A stretch of 39,510 bases of DNA from contig JAUROO010000040.1 of assembly GCA_030829765.1 (NCBI GenBank), positions 1-39,510 on the forward strand. Reading direction: 5' to 3'. Below the pieces are notes generated by a model. The model ran no database searches and was not told where the DNA came from. It worked only from the letters and a program-made list of their open reading frames with translations. This DNA comes from Miltoncostaeales bacterium. GTDB lineage: Bacteria; Actinomycetota; Thermoleophilia; Miltoncostaeales; Miltoncostaeaceae. Positions within the stretch are counted from its first letter, which is position 1. Each line of letters begins with the position of its first letter. The translations under genes were made by a program, and so were the position numbers. Below, piece after piece: positions 1 to 8,799 of the stretch.

Positions 1-1874
1 AGCGGCGGGTCGAGCAACCGGATGGTTACCGGCAGGCCGCGCATCTCCCGGAAGATCCCGGTGAAGTCATCCACCTGGAACGGACGCAGCAGCGCCAGCA
101 GGCGCCGCCGCGCATCCGGATCGTCACTGAGGATCATCGCCTGCATGAGGGGAACACGTTCCTCGCTGAAGAACATGTGCTCGGTACGGCAGAGCCCGAT
201 GCCCTCCGCACCGAGCTCCCGCGCGCGCCGGGCGTCATCGGGCGTGTCGGCGTTCGCGCGCACGCCGAGGTCACGCACGCGGTCGGCCCACTCGAGCACC
301 CGCATGAGGAACGGGTTCCGGGGGTCCGGTTCGATCACCGGGGCGGCGCCCGCGAATACCGCGCCCGAGGTTCCGTCGATGGTGATCACCTCGCCCTCAG
401 CCAGATCGCGCCCCGCGAGACGCGCCGCGCCGCCCTCCGGGAACTCCAGGGCATGCACGCCGCACACCGCGGGTCGGCCCATCCCCACGGCGACGATGGC
501 GGCATGGCTGGTCTTGCCGCCGCGCGCGGTGAGGATGCCGCGCGCGGCGATCATGCCGTGGAGGTCATCGGGGGTCGTCTCGTCGCGCACGAGGATCACG
601 TCCTCACCACGGGCCGCCCGGCGCTCGGCCTCATCCGCTGAGAGCACCACGGCACCCACAGCTGCCCCGGGTGATGCATTCACCCCGTGGGCGATCGGGC
701 CGCCCGCGGTCGCGGCATCCAGTTGGGGCAGGAGCAGCTGGGGAATCTGTCCGGGGTCGATCAGGTCGCGCAGGGCCTCGTCCTCGGAGACCAGCCCCTC
801 GTCCACCATGTCCACGGCGATGCGCACGCGCGCGAGGGCGCTGCGCTTGCCGCTGCGGGTCTGCAGCATGTACAGACGGCCGTCCTCGATGGTGAACTCG
901 ACATCCTGCATGTCGCGGTAAGTGCGCTCGAGCAGCGCCATGGTGTCCATGAGTTCGGCGAACGCGTCGGGAAGCACCGCCTCCAGCTCATCGAGCGGGC
1001 GGGGGGTGCGGATTCCCGCCACTACGTCCTCGCCCTGCGCGTTCACCAGGAAGTCACCGAATGGGTGGCCCCCCTCCCCCGTGACGTTGTCCCGGGTGAA
1101 GGCCACGCCGGTGGCCGACTGGTCCCCGGTATTGCCGAACACCATCCGCTGCACATTCACCGCGGTTCCGAGGTCGTGCGGGATTCCGTGGAGGCGGCGG
1201 TAGTCGTTGGCCCTCCGGTTCTCCCAACTGCCGAATACAGCCCGGATCGCCCCATCCAGCTGCGCCCGGGGATCCTGGGGGAACTCCTCGCCGAGATGCT
1301 CCTGGAAGATCGCCTTGAACGACGCCACGAGCTCTTCGAGGTCCGCGGCGTCCAGATCCACGTCAGACGCCACGCCGCGCGTGGACTTGAGCGCGGTGAG
1401 GGTCGCCTCGAAGCGCTCGCGTGGCACCTCGCGCACAACGTCCCCGTACATCTGGATGAACCGCCGGTACGAATCGAACGCGAACCGCCGATTGCCCGTC
1501 GCGGCGGCGAGCCCCTCCACGCTGGCGTCGTTCAGGCCGAGGTTGAGGATGGTGTCCATCATCCCCGGCATCGACTCGCGCGCGCCGCTGCGTACCGATA
1601 CGAGCAGAGGGTCCGCGGGGTCCCCGAGACGCTTCCCCGCCTCGTCCTCCAGACGTGCGAGATGCAGACGGACCTGCTGCTGGAGGCCGTCCGGGTACGC
1701 ACGCCCCCCCTCCAGGTACGCCATGCACGCCGCGGTGGTGATCGTGAAGCCCGGGGGCACCGGCAGCCCCAGGCGAGTCATCTCCGCGACGTTCGCGCCC
1801 TTGCCGCCAAGGAGATCGCGCATGTCGCGTGATCCCTCGCTGAACGCGTACACCCAGGTGGCCGACACCGCCAT
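1..1874 (-). CDS. ppdK: Pyruvate, phosphate dikinase, C-terminus cut by window edge
   Basis: Interconverts pyruvate, ATP and Pi with PEP, AMP and PPi in the cytoplasm. About 624 residues are visible of the roughly 870-900 usual in the family; the PEP/pyruvate-binding barrel runs off the left edge. The N-terminal nucleotide-binding domain shows GGKGANVAEM near residue 23 and the stretch VSVRSGARESMPGMMDT. The swivelling phosphohistidine domain shows GGKTSHAAIV with the catalytic His at residue 457, and the Thr two residues before it is the site phosphorylated by PPDK regulatory proteins in other bacteria. The ATG at 1874 overlaps the glyS stop by one base (TGATG), so translation is probably coupled. 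glyQ-glyS-ppdK neighbourhoods occur in many bacteria; no regulatory-protein gene lies between glyS and ppdK here. Confidence 0.96.
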   Translation of the reverse strand, partial: MAVSATWVYAFSEGSRDMRDLLGGKGANVAEMTRLGLPVPPGFTITTAACMAYLEGGRAYPDGLQQQVRLHLARLEDEAGKRLGDPADPLLVSVRSGARESMPGMMDTILNLGLNDASVEGLAAATGNRRFAFDSYRRFIQMYGDVVREVPRERFEATLTALKSTRGVASDVDLDAADLEELVASFKAIFQEHLGEEFPQDPRAQLDGAIRAVFGSWENRRANDYRRLHGIPHDLGTAVNVQRMVFGNTGDQSATGVAFTRDNVTGEGGHPFGDFLVNAQGEDVVAGIRTPRPLDELEAVLPDAFAELMDTMALLERTYRDMQDVEFTIEDGRLYMLQTRSGKRSALARVRIAVDMVDEGLVSEDEALRDLIDPGQIPQLLLPQLDAATAGGPIAHGVNASPGAAVGAVVLSADEAERRAARGEDVILVRDETTPDDLHGMIAARGILTARGGKTSHAAIVAVGMGRPAVCGVHALEFPEGGAARLAGRDLAEGEVITIDGTSGAVFAGAAPVIEPDPRNPFLMRVLEWADRVRDLGVRANADTPDDARRARELGAEGIGLCRTEHMFFSEERVPLMQAMILSDDPDARRRLLALLRPFQVDDFTGIFREMRGLPVTIRLLDPP

Positions 1875-3973
1875 CACTCACCGCCCTTCAGGACGAGGAC
1901 CTCGAAGTCCGCGACCCGACCGTACGCCTCACCCGCCCTTCGCACCAGCGCGTGACGGCGGTCACGCACTGCGGGATCGTCGGCGTTGACCATGACATCC
2001 TCGAAGAACGCGTCCACGGCCCCGGACAGCTCGGCGGCCGCCGTGATCGCGCCCGCGGCATCGCCCGCGGCCCGCGCGGCCTCCACGGCCTGCTCGCCCA
2101 CGGCGAGGGCATCGGCGAGCCGGTCCTCCGCCGGGTCACCGGCCGAGGAGTACCCGGATATCCCATGCTCCGAACCGCTCACGATGCGACGGCAGCGGTT
2201 GGCGCCCATGGCGGCGCGGCCCAATCCGGCATCCTCGCGCGCGGCATCGAGGGCGCGGGCCCACGCGGCGATCGAGGCGACCCCGCCCACATCCGCGGCC
2301 AGTGCCGCGCGCACCGCATCGGCCGGCACTCCCTCCTGCCCCATCTGATGCACGAGCCGGTCGGCGATGAACTCCCCGAGGGCCTCCAGTGCGGCGTCAT
2401 CGGACAGCGCGAGGTCGGCCCCCTGTCGCCGGAAGCGGTCCATCGCCGTTCGGAGGACCTCCGCGGGGCGCAGATCCCATCCGCGATCGAGCGCAACGCG
2501 GACGAGGCCGGCTGCGGCACGGCGCAGTCCATAGGGATCACGTGACCCGGAGGGGATCTCGTCGATCAGGAAGGCCCCGGCGAGGTTGTCCACCTTCTCG
2601 GCGCACGCGAGGAGCGCGCCGGGCATGGATGCGGGCACCGGTGAGCCGGGGCCCTCCGGCAGGTACTGCTCGGCGACGGCCACGCACACCTCGGCGGGGC
2701 GCCCGGCCAGCGCGGCGTAATGCGACGCGGCGAAACCCTGGAGCTCGCTGAACTCCGCCACGAGGATCGCACCCTGGTCCGACTTCGCGAGCGCCGCGGC
2801 CCCGGTCGCGGCCTCGACATCCATAGGGTCGGCTCCCACGGCATCCCCGAGGTCCGCCACGCCGGCAATGAGTCGGTCCCGCTTATCGGCCAGTGTTCCC
2901 AGGCGGGCGTGGAAGACGATCGCCCCAAGGCGGGCGTCCAACTCGTCCAGGCCCGCGGCGACGTCCCGCTCGTACGAGAAGGCGGCATCCTGGAGGCGCG
3001 CGTCCAGCACGTCCTCGTTGCCGCGGGCAATGATCTCCGCCGCACCCGGATCCCCATTGGATACCGCGAGGAACGCGGGCATGAGGTTCCCACCGGAATC
3101 GTGCAGCGGCATGTATCGCTGGTGGCTCTGCATCGCGGTGACGAGCACCCTCTCGGGCAGCGCCAGGTGCTGCTCTGCGATGCGCCCGGTGATGACGCTC
3201 GGCCACTCGACCAGGTGCACAACCTCCTCGATCTTCCCGGCGGGGTCGCTCCAGGTGCCGCCCGCCGCGGCCGCGGCGGCGTCGAGGCCCTCGAGGATCG
3301 CCTCGCGTCGCTCACCGTGGTCCGCGATCACGAATGACGAGCGCAACCGTGCGCGGTACGCATCGGCGGAGGAAATCTCCACCGGCCCGCCGAGGAACCT
3401 GTGCCCCCGGCTCCATGCGCCGGCGGGCACGCCGGCCACCTCGAACGTCATCGCCCGGTCCCCCACCACGGCCGTGATCCAGCGCACCGGTCGCGAGAAT
3501 CGCAGGCCCGTGCCATCCCCCCACCGCATGGTCTTCCCGAACCGCAGGCCCTCCAGCACCCGCCGCGCGATGTCCGGCATCAGGTCGTCAAGCGGGGCAT
3601 CGTCGGCTGCGAGGTCCACCCAGACGAACTCCCGCCCGCTGGAGGGGTCCTCGCGCACCACCAGGTCGGACACCTCCACGCCCTGGCCGCGGGCGAATCC
3701 CGCGGCCGCCTTCGTGGGGACGCCATCCTCGCCGAATGCCGCCTGCACCGCCGGCCCGCGGACCGCCCGCGCCTCTCCCCCCTGCCGGGCGGCCACGCCC
3801 TCGCAGGAGACCGCGATACGGCGCGGGGCCACCCACGCGCACGGCTCCCCCGAGGCGTGCAGGTGCAGGTCGGCCAGGGCGGCGGCCAGCAGGCCGGGCG
3901 CCTGCGCGATGGCCTCACGGCAGGCGCTCGACGGAAGCTCCTCGCAGCCGATCTCGATCAGCAGGTCAGGCAC
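1874..3973 (-). CDS. glyS: Glycyl-tRNA synthetase beta subunit
   Basis: Beta subunit of the alpha2beta2 glycyl-tRNA synthetase; it carries tRNA-recognition and anticodon-binding modules while the alpha subunit holds the aminoacylation site. The protein begins VPDLLIEIGCEELPS, the standard GlyS opening, and is about 699 residues, close to the E. coli length of 689. I chose the GTG at 3973 because GGAG stands 7 bases before it and the homologous N-terminus starts there. An in-frame ATG at 3988 and another at 4012 would only add an Arg/Pro-rich tail. The chosen start overlaps the end of glyQ by 8 bases, and the stop overlaps the ppdK start by one base, so the three genes look translationally coupled. 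A DALR-type C-terminal domain is expected in the last 100-150 residues but I cannot confirm it by eye. Confidence 0.96.
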   Translation of the reverse strand: MPDLLIEIGCEELPSSACREAIAQAPGLLAAALADLHLHASGEPCAWVAPRRIAVSCEGVAARQGGEARAVRGPAVQAAFGEDGVPTKAAAGFARGQGVEVSDLVVREDPSSGREFVWVDLAADDAPLDDLMPDIARRVLEGLRFGKTMRWGDGTGLRFSRPVRWITAVVGDRAMTFEVAGVPAGAWSRGHRFLGGPVEISSADAYRARLRSSFVIADHGERREAILEGLDAAAAAAGGTWSDPAGKIEEVVHLVEWPSVITGRIAEQHLALPERVLVTAMQSHQRYMPLHDSGGNLMPAFLAVSNGDPGAAEIIARGNEDVLDARLQDAAFSYERDVAAGLDELDARLGAIVFHARLGTLADKRDRLIAGVADLGDAVGADPMDVEAATGAAALAKSDQGAILVAEFSELQGFAASHYAALAGRPAEVCVAVAEQYLPEGPGSPVPASMPGALLACAEKVDNLAGAFLIDEIPSGSRDPYGLRRAAAGLVRVALDRGWDLRPAEVLRTAMDRFRRQGADLALSDDAALEALGEFIADRLVHQMGQEGVPADAVRAALAADVGGVASIAAWARALDAAREDAGLGRAAMGANRCRRIVSGSEHGISGYSSAGDPAEDRLADALAVGEQAVEAARAAGDAAGAITAAAELSGAVDAFFEDVMVNADDPAVRDRRHALVRRAGEAYGRVADFEVLVLKGGE

Positions 3974-4853
3974 CGGCGGGCTCCGCATCGGATGGCGACG
4001 ACGTCGACGCAAGCCAGTCCTCCGCGCATCGCGCGGCGAGGGCGCGGACGCGCCAGATGTAGGCCCCGCGTTCGGTGACGCTGATCACCCCTCGGGCGTC
4101 CAGCAGGTTGAAGGCATGCGAGCACTTGAGCACCTGGTCGTATGCCGGAAGCACCAACCCGGCATCCAGGCATCGCAGGCATTCGCGCTCATGATCGTCG
4201 AAGTGCCGGAACAGGGTGTCCACGTCGGCCACCTCGAAGTTGAACGCACTCCACTGCCGCTCGTTGTCGCGGTAGACATCGCCGTACGTGACGCCCGGGG
4301 CCCACTCGAGGTCGTAGACGGAGCGCACCCCCTGCAGGTACATCGCGATCCGCTCGAGCCCGTACGTCAACTCGACCGGGATCGGCGCAAGGTCGATGCC
4401 CCCCGCCTGCTGGAAGTACGTGAACTGGGTGATCTCCATGCCGTCCAGCCACACCTCCCAGCCGAGGCCCCACGCGCCCAGCGTGGGCCCCTCCCAGTCG
4501 TCCTCGACGAACCGCACGTCGTGCACCGCGGGGTCGAGCCCGAGCGCGGTGAGCGAGCCGAGGTAGAGATCCTGCACGTCCTCCGGCGAGGGCTTCAGGA
4601 TCACCTGGTACTGGAAGTAGTGCTGCAGGCGGAAAGGGTTCTCGCCATACCGCCCGTCGGTCGGGCGGATGGAAGGCTCCACATAGGCCACCCGCCAGGG
4701 GTCGGGCCCAAGGCTGCGAAGCAGCGTGGCGGGATTGAAGGTGCCCGCGCCCACTTCGGTGTGGTACGGGTGCATGAGGGAGCAGCCGCGCGACGCCCAG
4801 TATGCGTGCAGGTCGAGGATGATCTGCTGGAAGGACGGGGCAGGCGCTGACAC
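3966..4853 (-). CDS. glyQ: Glycyl-tRNA synthetase alpha subunit
   Basis: Catalytic class II subunit that activates glycine with ATP and loads it on tRNA-Gly together with GlyS. The 295-residue product (E. coli 303) contains the family signatures HPYHTEVGAGTFNPAT, VEPSIRPTDGRYGENP and WEVWLDGMEITQFTYFQQ. The start is the GTG at 4853: no in-frame ATG lies nearby and FQQIILDLHAYW follows as in homologues. No ribosome-binding site precedes it. Instead a TATGCT hexamer ends 8 bases upstream, which suggests a leaderless transcript. It is transcribed divergently from the epimerase-like gene at 4915 across a 61-base gap. Confidence 0.96.
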   Translation of the reverse strand: MSAPAPSFQQIILDLHAYWASRGCSLMHPYHTEVGAGTFNPATLLRSLGPDPWRVAYVEPSIRPTDGRYGENPFRLQHYFQYQVILKPSPEDVQDLYLGSLTALGLDPAVHDVRFVEDDWEGPTLGAWGLGWEVWLDGMEITQFTYFQQAGGIDLAPIPVELTYGLERIAMYLQGVRSVYDLEWAPGVTYGDVYRDNERQWSAFNFEVADVDTLFRHFDDHERECLRCLDAGLVLPAYDQVLKCSHAFNLLDARGVISVTERGAYIWRVRALAARCAEDWLASTSSPSDAEPAGA

Positions 4854-4861
4854 GGGGGCGC

Positions 4862-4867
4862 AGCATA
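4862..4867 (-). promoter_or_regulatory. Candidate -10 element of glyQ (leaderless)
   Basis: Minus-strand TATGCT, fitting the TANNNT pattern of sigma-70 -10 boxes, lies 8 bases before the glyQ GTG. Transcription would start at or next to the start codon. I see no good -35 box. Inference from spacing only. Confidence 0.4.
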
Positions 4868-4891
4868 GCCGCCGCGTCCGGCTGGGGCGTC

Positions 4892-4897
4892 TAGGGT
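4892..4897 (+). promoter_or_regulatory. Candidate -10 element of the epimerase-like gene
   Basis: TAGGGT within GTCTAGGGT, 17 bases before the ATG at 4915. The predicted 5' leader would be about 10 bases. No convincing -35 box. It lies in the 61-base gap shared with divergent glyQ. Confidence 0.3.
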
Positions 4898-4914
4898 CAG
4901 GACGCACCCCACGC

Positions 4915-6471
4915 ATGCCCCGTCGCCCCACATCACCCGTGCTGACCGCCGCCCTCCTCGTCGGGGTCCTCTCGGCCTCCGTGGCCCTCGGGTGGACCGT
5001 TGCCCGGCACACGTCGGGAGTCGCCACCCGCGATGAGTGGGTGGCCCGCGGCGACCCGGCGGAGCCCGCCTACGTCCAGGAGCCCCCGGAGGCCCGTCGG
5101 GCGGGACGCGCACGTCCGGCACAGACCGTGCCGGCACCCGTGGAACCGATTCCAATCGGCCGTCCGGACGTGGGCACACCGGCCGTCGCCGAACCATCAG
5201 GGGCCGAAGGCGTGACGCCCGGTCGCACCATCCCGGCCGTCCCCGCGCCTCCCGCGGCAACCGCCACGACGGCCCCCCAGGCACCGGAACCCCCTGCCAC
5301 GCCCGCCGACCCGTCCGAGCCCGCGCTCGAGCCATACGACCCGCCGCCCGCGATCGGCATCGCCGCCGAGGCGCTCCCGCCGGACGGCGCGGCATGGTCG
5401 ATGATCACGGGGGCGCGGCGCGCCGCAGCCCCGGGCTCGCAGGAGCGCATCGACCTCGACTGGTTGGTGCAGTTCGCCCGCGAGGCCGCCGCCCCGGGCC
5501 GGCCGGAGGGCCGGAGGGCCACCGCGCGACGCGCCCTGCGCGTGAATGCCTGGTGGTACGCCACGCGTGAAGCGCCCGGCGCACGTGTGATCGCCCGCGA
5601 CCCCGAGGGCGTCATCCTCACCTACCGCCGCGGGCACGGGTTCATGGTGAATCCCGTCGCCACCATGGGGCGTTGGCGTGACCTGAACACCGCCTGGACT
5701 CCCGCTCAACTGGCCGACGCGATGCTGCCGATGATCGTGGAACGCGGGCACCCGGGCGGGGCGTGGGGAGCCCTCGAGTACTTCGATGTGCCCGGCGACC
5801 CGAGTGCCATCCGCCCAGGGGTGTCGGCCATGGCCCAGTCCCGCGGCGCCGCGCTGTTCGCCCGCGCGTGGCGGACCACGGGGGATCCGCGCTATCGGCA
5901 GGCGGCCGGTCGGCTGCTGCGGGCATTCGCGGTGCCGGTGGACGACGGCGGGGTGCGGTCGGAGGTCCCGGACCCGGCCGGCGGGGCCCCCGGCACGTGG
6001 TACCCCGAGCGCGCGTACCCCGGGAGCGCGCCGTGGACCGGCGGTGCGCTGAACGGCTTCATGGTGACCCTGATCGAACTGCGCCGCACCGCGTCAGGCC
6101 TCGCCGACACCCCGACGGGGACGCCCGGCGTCGTCGCCACCGCCGCGGGGCCCCCCGCTGACGGGATCGACGAAGCCGGGGCGGGTGCCGACGACCCCGG
6201 GGCCGCCCTCGCCCGCGCGCTGGCCGATGATGGCGCCGTATCGCTCCGGCGGTTCCTCCCCCACCATGACAGCGGTTCGTGGTCCTACTACGGGCTGCTC
6301 ACGCCCGGGAGACCGTGGCGCTCATACTTGGCCGACCTCAACTACCACTGCTACCACGTGGCCCTCCTGCGCGACCTGCATCCGCTGTATCCCGACGCCG
6401 GCTTCGCAGGCGTCTCGGAGCGCTGGCAGGCCTACGTCGATGCGCGCGGTGCCCAGTGCCCGGCACGGTAG
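4915..6471 (+). CDS. Membrane-anchored D-glucuronyl C5-epimerase-like protein
   Basis: The 518-residue product has an N-terminal hydrophobic helix (about residues 7-30), then a Pro/Ala-rich, probably disordered region to about residue 150, then a domain resembling the D-glucuronyl C5-epimerase C-terminal family. That family inverts C5 of uronic acids in heparan-type polysaccharides. Supporting stretches are SAMAQSRGAALFARAW, HDSGSWSYYGLL (from residue 451) and DLNYHCYH (474-481). They match in order the animal enzyme segments carrying catalytic tyrosines; here the candidate residues are Tyr458/459 and Tyr477. The active domain would face outside the membrane. I chose the ATG at 4915 because the hydrophobic anchor follows directly. 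The substrate is unknown, and the fold could equally serve another (alpha/alpha)-barrel activity. Transcribed divergently from glyQ. Confidence 0.75.
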   Translation: MPRRPTSPVLTAALLVGVLSASVALGWTVARHTSGVATRDEWVARGDPAEPAYVQEPPEARRAGRARPAQTVPAPVEPIPIGRPDVGTPAVAEPSGAEGVTPGRTIPAVPAPPAATATTAPQAPEPPATPADPSEPALEPYDPPPAIGIAAEALPPDGAAWSMITGARRAAAPGSQERIDLDWLVQFAREAAAPGRPEGRRATARRALRVNAWWYATREAPGARVIARDPEGVILTYRRGHGFMVNPVATMGRWRDLNTAWTPAQLADAMLPMIVERGHPGGAWGALEYFDVPGDPSAIRPGVSAMAQSRGAALFARAWRTTGDPRYRQAAGRLLRAFAVPVDDGGVRSEVPDPAGGAPGTWYPERAYPGSAPWTGGALNGFMVTLIELRRTASGLADTPTGTPGVVATAAGPPADGIDEAGAGADDPGAALARALADDGAVSLRRFLPHHDSGSWSYYGLLTPGRPWRSYLADLNYHCYHVALLRDLHPLYPDAGFAGVSERWQAYVDARGAQCPAR

Positions 6472-6488
6472 GCCCGCCGCGCGTGGTC

Positions 6489-6494
6489 TACCCT
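6489..6494 (+). promoter_or_regulatory. Candidate -10 element of the cyclophilin gene
   Basis: TACCCT within GTCTACCCT. It would start transcription near 6501, leaving a leader of about 20 bases that contains the AGGAG ribosome-binding site at 6511-6515. No clear -35 box. Confidence 0.3.
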
Positions 6495-6520
6495 GTGCCG
6501 GTCCACGAACAGGAGCACCC

Positions 6521-7018
6521 ATGCCTGAGTTGCCGCCACCCGCAGACCCGTCGAAGTCCTACACGGCCGTGTTCGACACGACCGCCGGCGAGATCCGCTG
6601 CGATCTGTTCGCCGCGGAGTCGCCCCAGACCGTCGGGAACTTCGTCGGCCTCGCGGAGCAGGGCTACTACGACGGCCTGATCTTCCACCGGGTCATCCCG
6701 GACTTCATGATCCAGGGCGGCTGCCCGCAGGGCATCGGGACCGGCGGCCCCGGCTACAACTTCGCCGACGAGATCAACGACCACCCGCTTGTGCGGGGCA
6801 GCCTTGCCATGGCAAATGCCGGCCCCAACACCAACGGGTCCCAGTTCTTCATCGTCACGGCTGAGGCCACGCCATGGCTCGACGGCAATCACACGAACTT
6901 CGGCCGGGTCGCGGCGGGACAGGATGTCGTGAATGCCATCGGCACCACCGCCACGGGCGCGAACGACCGCCCGGTGGACGAGCAGCGGATCAACACGGTC
7001 ACGATCGAGGTCGCCTAG
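6521..7018 (+). CDS. Cyclophilin-type peptidyl-prolyl isomerase
   Basis: Catalyses cis-trans isomerisation of Xaa-Pro bonds during protein folding. The 165-residue protein is a single cyclophilin domain. FHRVIPDFMIQGG (from residue 55) carries the catalytic Arg57, followed by AMANAGPNTNGSQFFI and TPWLDGNHTNFGRV with the Trp that in human cyclophilin A contacts cyclosporin. No signal peptide or membrane segment is visible, so it is probably cytoplasmic. The ATG at 6521 is supported by AGGAG five bases upstream. It lies between the epimerase-like gene (49-base gap) and the sigma factor gene (84-base gap), both on the same strand, and seems to have its own promoter. Confidence 0.96.
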   Translation: MPELPPPADPSKSYTAVFDTTAGEIRCDLFAAESPQTVGNFVGLAEQGYYDGLIFHRVIPDFMIQGGCPQGIGTGGPGYNFADEINDHPLVRGSLAMANAGPNTNGSQFFIVTAEATPWLDGNHTNFGRVAAGQDVVNAIGTTATGANDRPVDEQRINTVTIEVA

Positions 7019-7066
7019 CACGATTTCCGGGCGCGCGCCATCTTTCGCGCAGACCCCAATCGCATC

Positions 7067-7072
7067 TAGGAT
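7067..7072 (+). promoter_or_regulatory. Candidate -10 element of the sigma factor gene
   Basis: TAGGAT in the 84-base gap before the sigma factor gene. A weak TTTCGC lies 18 bases further upstream. The predicted leader of about 24 bases includes GGAG at 7095-7098. Confidence 0.35.
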
Positions 7073-7102
7073 GCCCGACGACCCGACCCCCATCGGAGAC
7101 CG

Positions 7103-8188
7103 ATGACGACTTCACTCACGCAATTGGCGGAGCTCATCGACCACGGTGAGTTCCGGACCCTGCTGCAGCGGGGGCAGGAGGTGGGCTTCCTCTCGATCGA
7201 GGACGTCGCCGACATGCTCGACCTGCTCAGCGTGGACGCCGGGCTGGCCGAGGACATCTACCAGCAGCTCGACGAGGCTGGTATCGAGCTGCTCGAGCCG
7301 GCCGAGGCCGCGTCCCGCATGGCGGAGATCGCCGAGCAGGCCGATCGCCCACGACGCCAGGCCGCGGTGGAGCAGACCACCGACGCCCTGCAGCTGTTCC
7401 TCAAGGACATCGGCCGCGTGCCGCTGCTCACCGCGGCGCAGGAGGTTGATCTGGCGAAGCGGATCGAGTCCGGCGACCAGACCGCGAAGACGCAGATGGT
7501 GGAAGCCAACCTCCGCCTCGTGGTGTCCATCGCCAAGGGCTACCGGGGCCGCGGCCTGCCGTTCCTGGACCTGATCCAGGAGGGCACCCTTGGCCTGGTG
7601 CGCGCGGTGGAGAAGTTCGACTGGCGCCGTGGCTTCAAGTTCTCCACCTACGCCACATGGTGGATCCGGCAGGCCGTCACGCGCGCCCTGGCCGACAAGG
7701 GCCGTACCATCCGCATCCCGGTCCACGTGGTGGAGAAGCTGAACCAGATCAGCCGCGCGGAGCGCACGCTCGTCGGTCAGCTCGGGCGCGAGCCCACCGC
7801 CGAGGAGATCGGCGCCGTTGCCGGCCTTCCGGCCTCGGAGGTCGAGGACATCCTGCGCAGCGCCCAGCCGATCGTCTCGCTGGAGAAGCCGGTGGGCGAG
7901 GACGAGGAGTCCGAGTTCGGCCGCTTCCTCGCGGACGAGACGAGTATCGCCCCGGAGGTTGCCGCCGAGCAGGCGCTGCGCGACGAGGCGCTCCGCGACG
8001 TTCTCGACCAGCTCTCCTACCGGGAGCGCCGGGTGCTCGAGCTGCGCTACGGCCTCGGGGGCGAGAAGCCCCGCACGCTCGACGAGCTCGGCCGTATGTT
8101 CAACGTCACGCGCGAGCGGATCCGGCAGGTGGAGCACCAGTCGCTGCAGAAGCTCGCGAGCATGGCGGAGGCCAACCGGCTCTCGTAG
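7103..8188 (+). CDS. rpoD: Principal RNA polymerase sigma-70 factor
   Basis: Group 1 or 2 sigma factor that directs RNA polymerase to -35/-10 promoters. The 361-residue protein has a short acidic region 1.1 (residues 1-62), region 1.2 with DALQLFLKDIGRVPLLT, region 2 with NLRLVVSIAKGYRGRGL, DLIQEGTLGLVRAVEKF and FSTYATWWIRQAVTRAL, and region 3 starting EKLNQI. Region 4 ends in a helix-turn-helix with TRERIRQVEHQSLQKL. The presence of a region 1.1 and the complete 1.2-4 set favour the housekeeping factor, but I cannot exclude a group 2 paralogue. Start ATG at 7103 follows GGAG with a 4-base spacer. Convergent with the YqgE gene; only 20 bases separate the two stops and no obvious terminator lies there. 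Confidence 0.95.
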   Translation: MTTSLTQLAELIDHGEFRTLLQRGQEVGFLSIEDVADMLDLLSVDAGLAEDIYQQLDEAGIELLEPAEAASRMAEIAEQADRPRRQAAVEQTTDALQLFLKDIGRVPLLTAAQEVDLAKRIESGDQTAKTQMVEANLRLVVSIAKGYRGRGLPFLDLIQEGTLGLVRAVEKFDWRRGFKFSTYATWWIRQAVTRALADKGRTIRIPVHVVEKLNQISRAERTLVGQLGREPTAEEIGAVAGLPASEVEDILRSAQPIVSLEKPVGEDEESEFGRFLADETSIAPEVAAEQALRDEALRDVLDQLSYRERRVLELRYGLGGEKPRTLDELGRMFNVTRERIRQVEHQSLQKLASMAEANRLS

Positions 8189-8208
8189 GGCCCGTCAGGC
8201 GGGTCGGA

Positions 8209-8769
8209 TCAGTTCAGCAGGGGATCGTCGGGCGCCATCGCCATGAGGCGGTATGAGGCTCCCGCGCGTGTGAGGGCCTCGCGCCAGAGGTCCTCCGGCT
8301 GCGCGGTGAATACATCCGCGACGTCGGGCTCGACGTCGATCCAGGCGTCCTGCCGGATCTCCGACTCGAGTTGGCCACCCCCCCATCCGGCGTAGCCGCC
8401 GAAGGCGCGCGCGCTGCGCATGCCGGGCAAGAGCCCGCCCTCGATGGATTCCGGATCGAGGATTCCCACCGAGCCGAAGGTGATGCCACCCGCCACCCCG
8501 GTGTCCTCGAAGTCCGCCAGCACGATGACCGTGCCGGGCTGGACTGGACCACCGCGGAACACCGGCGCGCCGTCCGGGACCACTGTCGAGAGCGGCTCCG
8601 GCAGTGCCTCGGCGGCCCGCACCTCCATCGGCTGGTTCAGCACGATGCCAAGGGCGCCCTCCTCGGCGTGCTCGAGCACCAGCACCACCGCACGGCGGAA
8701 GTTCGAGTCGTCATCCAGATGCGGAGCCGCCACCAGCAGGCGGCCCCTCCGCCAGCGGGGTGCACTCAT
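8209..8769 (-). CDS. YqgE/AlgH family protein (DUF179)
   Basis: Conserved cytoplasmic protein of the YqgE/AlgH family, whose biochemical role is not settled; AlgH was first named as a regulator of alginate synthesis in Pseudomonas. The 186-residue length is typical. Family motifs are GIVLNQP (41-47), GGPV (73-76) and FGGYAGWGGGQLE (from 123). It is the last gene of a leftward group and lies 30 bases after the stop of the small membrane protein gene. No ribosome-binding site is convincing before the ATG at 8769. Confidence 0.9.
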   Translation of the reverse strand: MSAPRWRRGRLLVAAPHLDDDSNFRRAVVLVLEHAEEGALGIVLNQPMEVRAAEALPEPLSTVVPDGAPVFRGGPVQPGTVIVLADFEDTGVAGGITFGSVGILDPESIEGGLLPGMRSARAFGGYAGWGGGQLESEIRQDAWIDVEPDVADVFTAQPEDLWREALTRAGASYRLMAMAPDDPLLN

Positions 8770-8799
8770 GGCGCCAGCCCGCGGCGCTCCGTGCGCGCC

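Noticed and set aside
151..162. Palindrome GGAACACGTTCC inside ppdK, resembling a LexA site
   Set aside because: The two half-sites are two bases apart instead of four, and the site is within coding sequence.
170..183. Second LexA-like sequence (AGAACATGTGCTCG) in ppdK
   Set aside because: The right half-site is GCTC instead of GTTC and it lies deep in a coding region far from a promoter.
2868..4850. Long open frame on the plus strand antisense to glyS and glyQ
   Set aside because: Very high GC content leaves few stop codons in shadow frames. The translation is Arg/Ser/Pro-rich with no recognisable domain, while the minus strand encodes clear GlyS and GlyQ.
8189..8208. Terminator between convergent rpoD and the YqgE gene
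   Set aside because: Only 20 bases are available and the best stem is four pairs.
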